A DNA stretch of 6,765 bases from Jiangellaceae bacterium (GTDB lineage: Bacteria > Actinomycetota > Actinomycetes > Jiangellales > Jiangellaceae). Shown here in pieces: positions 6,326 to 6,765 of the stretch. The notes beneath the pieces were generated by a model. The model did not search any database and was not told the DNA's origin. It was given only the letters and a program-made list of their open reading frames with translations. The DNA lies in the NCBI GenBank assembly GCA_030146385.1, contig JASLBX010000461.1:1-6765 (forward strand), read 5' to 3'. The stretch's first letter is position 1; every line of letters begins with the position of its first letter. The translations under genes were made by a program, and so were the position numbers.

Positions 6326-6415
6326 ATGCCGCGATGGTGCCGCTGTGGCTGGGCGGGCAGTGCTAGAGCTTGCCAATACTGCCGGCCCTACACGCTGGCA
6401 GACTGCTGCCTGTGA
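6326..6415 (+). CDS. Cysteine-rich 29-residue ORF
   Basis: The ORF runs from the ATG at 6326 to TGA at 6413-6415 and encodes 29 residues with six cysteines spaced C-x-C, then C-x2-C, then CC. Local motifs are WCRCGWAG, ACQYC and ADCC. The paired CxC/CxxC spacing suggests a zinc-binding knuckle or a disulfide-rich peptide. No signal peptide is visible, so a cytoplasmic metal-binding peptide is more likely than a secreted one. Its TGA overlaps a GTG (6412-6414) that is the natural start for the CbrC-like gene, giving a GTGA overlap that would couple translation. The ribosome site is weak. I do not recognise the family; a chance ORF is possible, but the cysteine pattern and the coupling argue against it. 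Confidence 0.4.
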   Translation: MPRWCRCGWAGSARACQYCRPYTLADCCL

Positions 6416-6765
6416 CCCCAGCCCAATATTTCGCGACCACCCATACGTGATCGCGACGGGCTCGGCTGTCGAGAACCAGGAGCCATGTCACCTCTGCGGT
6501 AGAACCACCCGGCTGCGGTACAACGGCCCGATCTTCGGTCAACAGGTGGACAACCTATGTCTCGCCTGCATCGCCAGCGGAGAAGCAGTCCACCAACTGG
6601 TCGGACCGGATGGACCTGCCGAATTCCATGACGTCGGCTGGGGGCATCCCAGAAGGAGTTCCGCAAACGGTCCTTGAGGAGCTGGCGTACCGAACACCCG
6701 GATTCTTCGGTTGGCAGCAAGAACACTGGCTCTACCACTGCCAAGACGTCGCAGCCTATCCTCAT
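6412..6765 (+). pseudogene. CbrC/UPF0167-like protein, frameshifted and cut by the window edge
   Basis: The product resembles the CbrC (UPF0167) family. In one frame it reads IFRDHPYVIATGSAVENQEPC, CHLCG, YNGPIFG, then LCLACIASGEAV, the counterpart of the family's CPWCIADGSAA, with two CxxC pairs likely to bind metal. After a G5 run at 6640-6644 the match continues in another frame: IPEGVPQTVLEELAYRTPGF, FGWQQEHWLYHC and QDVAAY to the edge. The best start is the GTG at 6412, overlapping the stop of the Cys-rich ORF. It lies in the same frame as the C-terminal part, so two compensating one-base changes (between about 6418 and 6426, and at the G5 run) would restore the whole protein. In-frame alternatives such as the GTG at 6360 exist for the middle piece. 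CbrC was named for colicin E2 tolerance in E. coli, but the molecular function is unclear. Either decay or sequencing error explains the shifts. Confidence 0.75.

Noticed and set aside
6388..6765. Minus-strand open frame at the right edge
   Set aside because: It lies opposite the CbrC-like coding sequence, whose motifs are clear on the plus strand.
1..6765. CRISPR array, tRNA, rRNA, insertion sequence or phage attachment site
   Set aside because: I saw no regularly spaced repeats, no cloverleaf-like block, no transposase motifs and no terminal inverted repeats.

Overview
The window looks like high-GC actinobacterial chromosome. By eye most of it is strongly GC-rich with G/C at third codon positions, GTG starts occur, and the recognisable families are typical of actinomycetes. 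I cannot name a genus. It mixes one intact minus-strand operon with several broken or frameshifted genes, which suggests an accessory, decaying region or, in places, poor sequence quality.

Left part (1-966, all minus strand). A lipoprotein-like alpha/beta hydrolase runs off the left edge. Just upstream of it, and overlapping it by ATGA, lies a dihydrofolate-reductase-family (RibD C-terminal-like) gene. That gene is recognisable along its whole length but broken by at least five reading-frame changes.

Centre (1073-4471, minus strand, transcribed from 4471 towards 1073). This is a compact signalling operon. Its order is a membrane-only protein resembling the sensor half of an actinobacterial histidine kinase, then a membrane kinase-like protein that has lost its phospho-accepting histidine and most of its ATP-binding domain, then an intact DesK-type histidine kinase, then a DesR/NarL-type response regulator. 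The last three genes are joined by 4-base ATGA and GTGA overlaps, which points to coupled translation and a fixed ratio. The kinase should phosphorylate the regulator. The pseudokinase and the sensor-only protein plausibly modulate the kinase in the membrane. No target gene such as a transporter lies next to the operon in this window.

Right part (4472-6765). A gap of nearly 500 bases holds one short ORF with good codon bias. Next is an intact TenA/thiaminase-II-like gene on the minus strand, whose composition looks less GC-rich than its surroundings. After that comes a plus-strand ClpP-like remnant that has lost its catalytic centre. Last is a plus-strand pair: a 29-codon cysteine-rich ORF that overlaps (GTGA) the start of a CbrC/UPF0167-like gene. 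The CbrC-like gene carries apparent compensating frameshifts and runs off the right edge.

The best candidates for new biology are the sensor-only/pseudokinase/kinase/regulator operon and the cysteine-rich peptide coupled to a CbrC-like protein. No rRNA, tRNA, CRISPR array or insertion sequence was seen.
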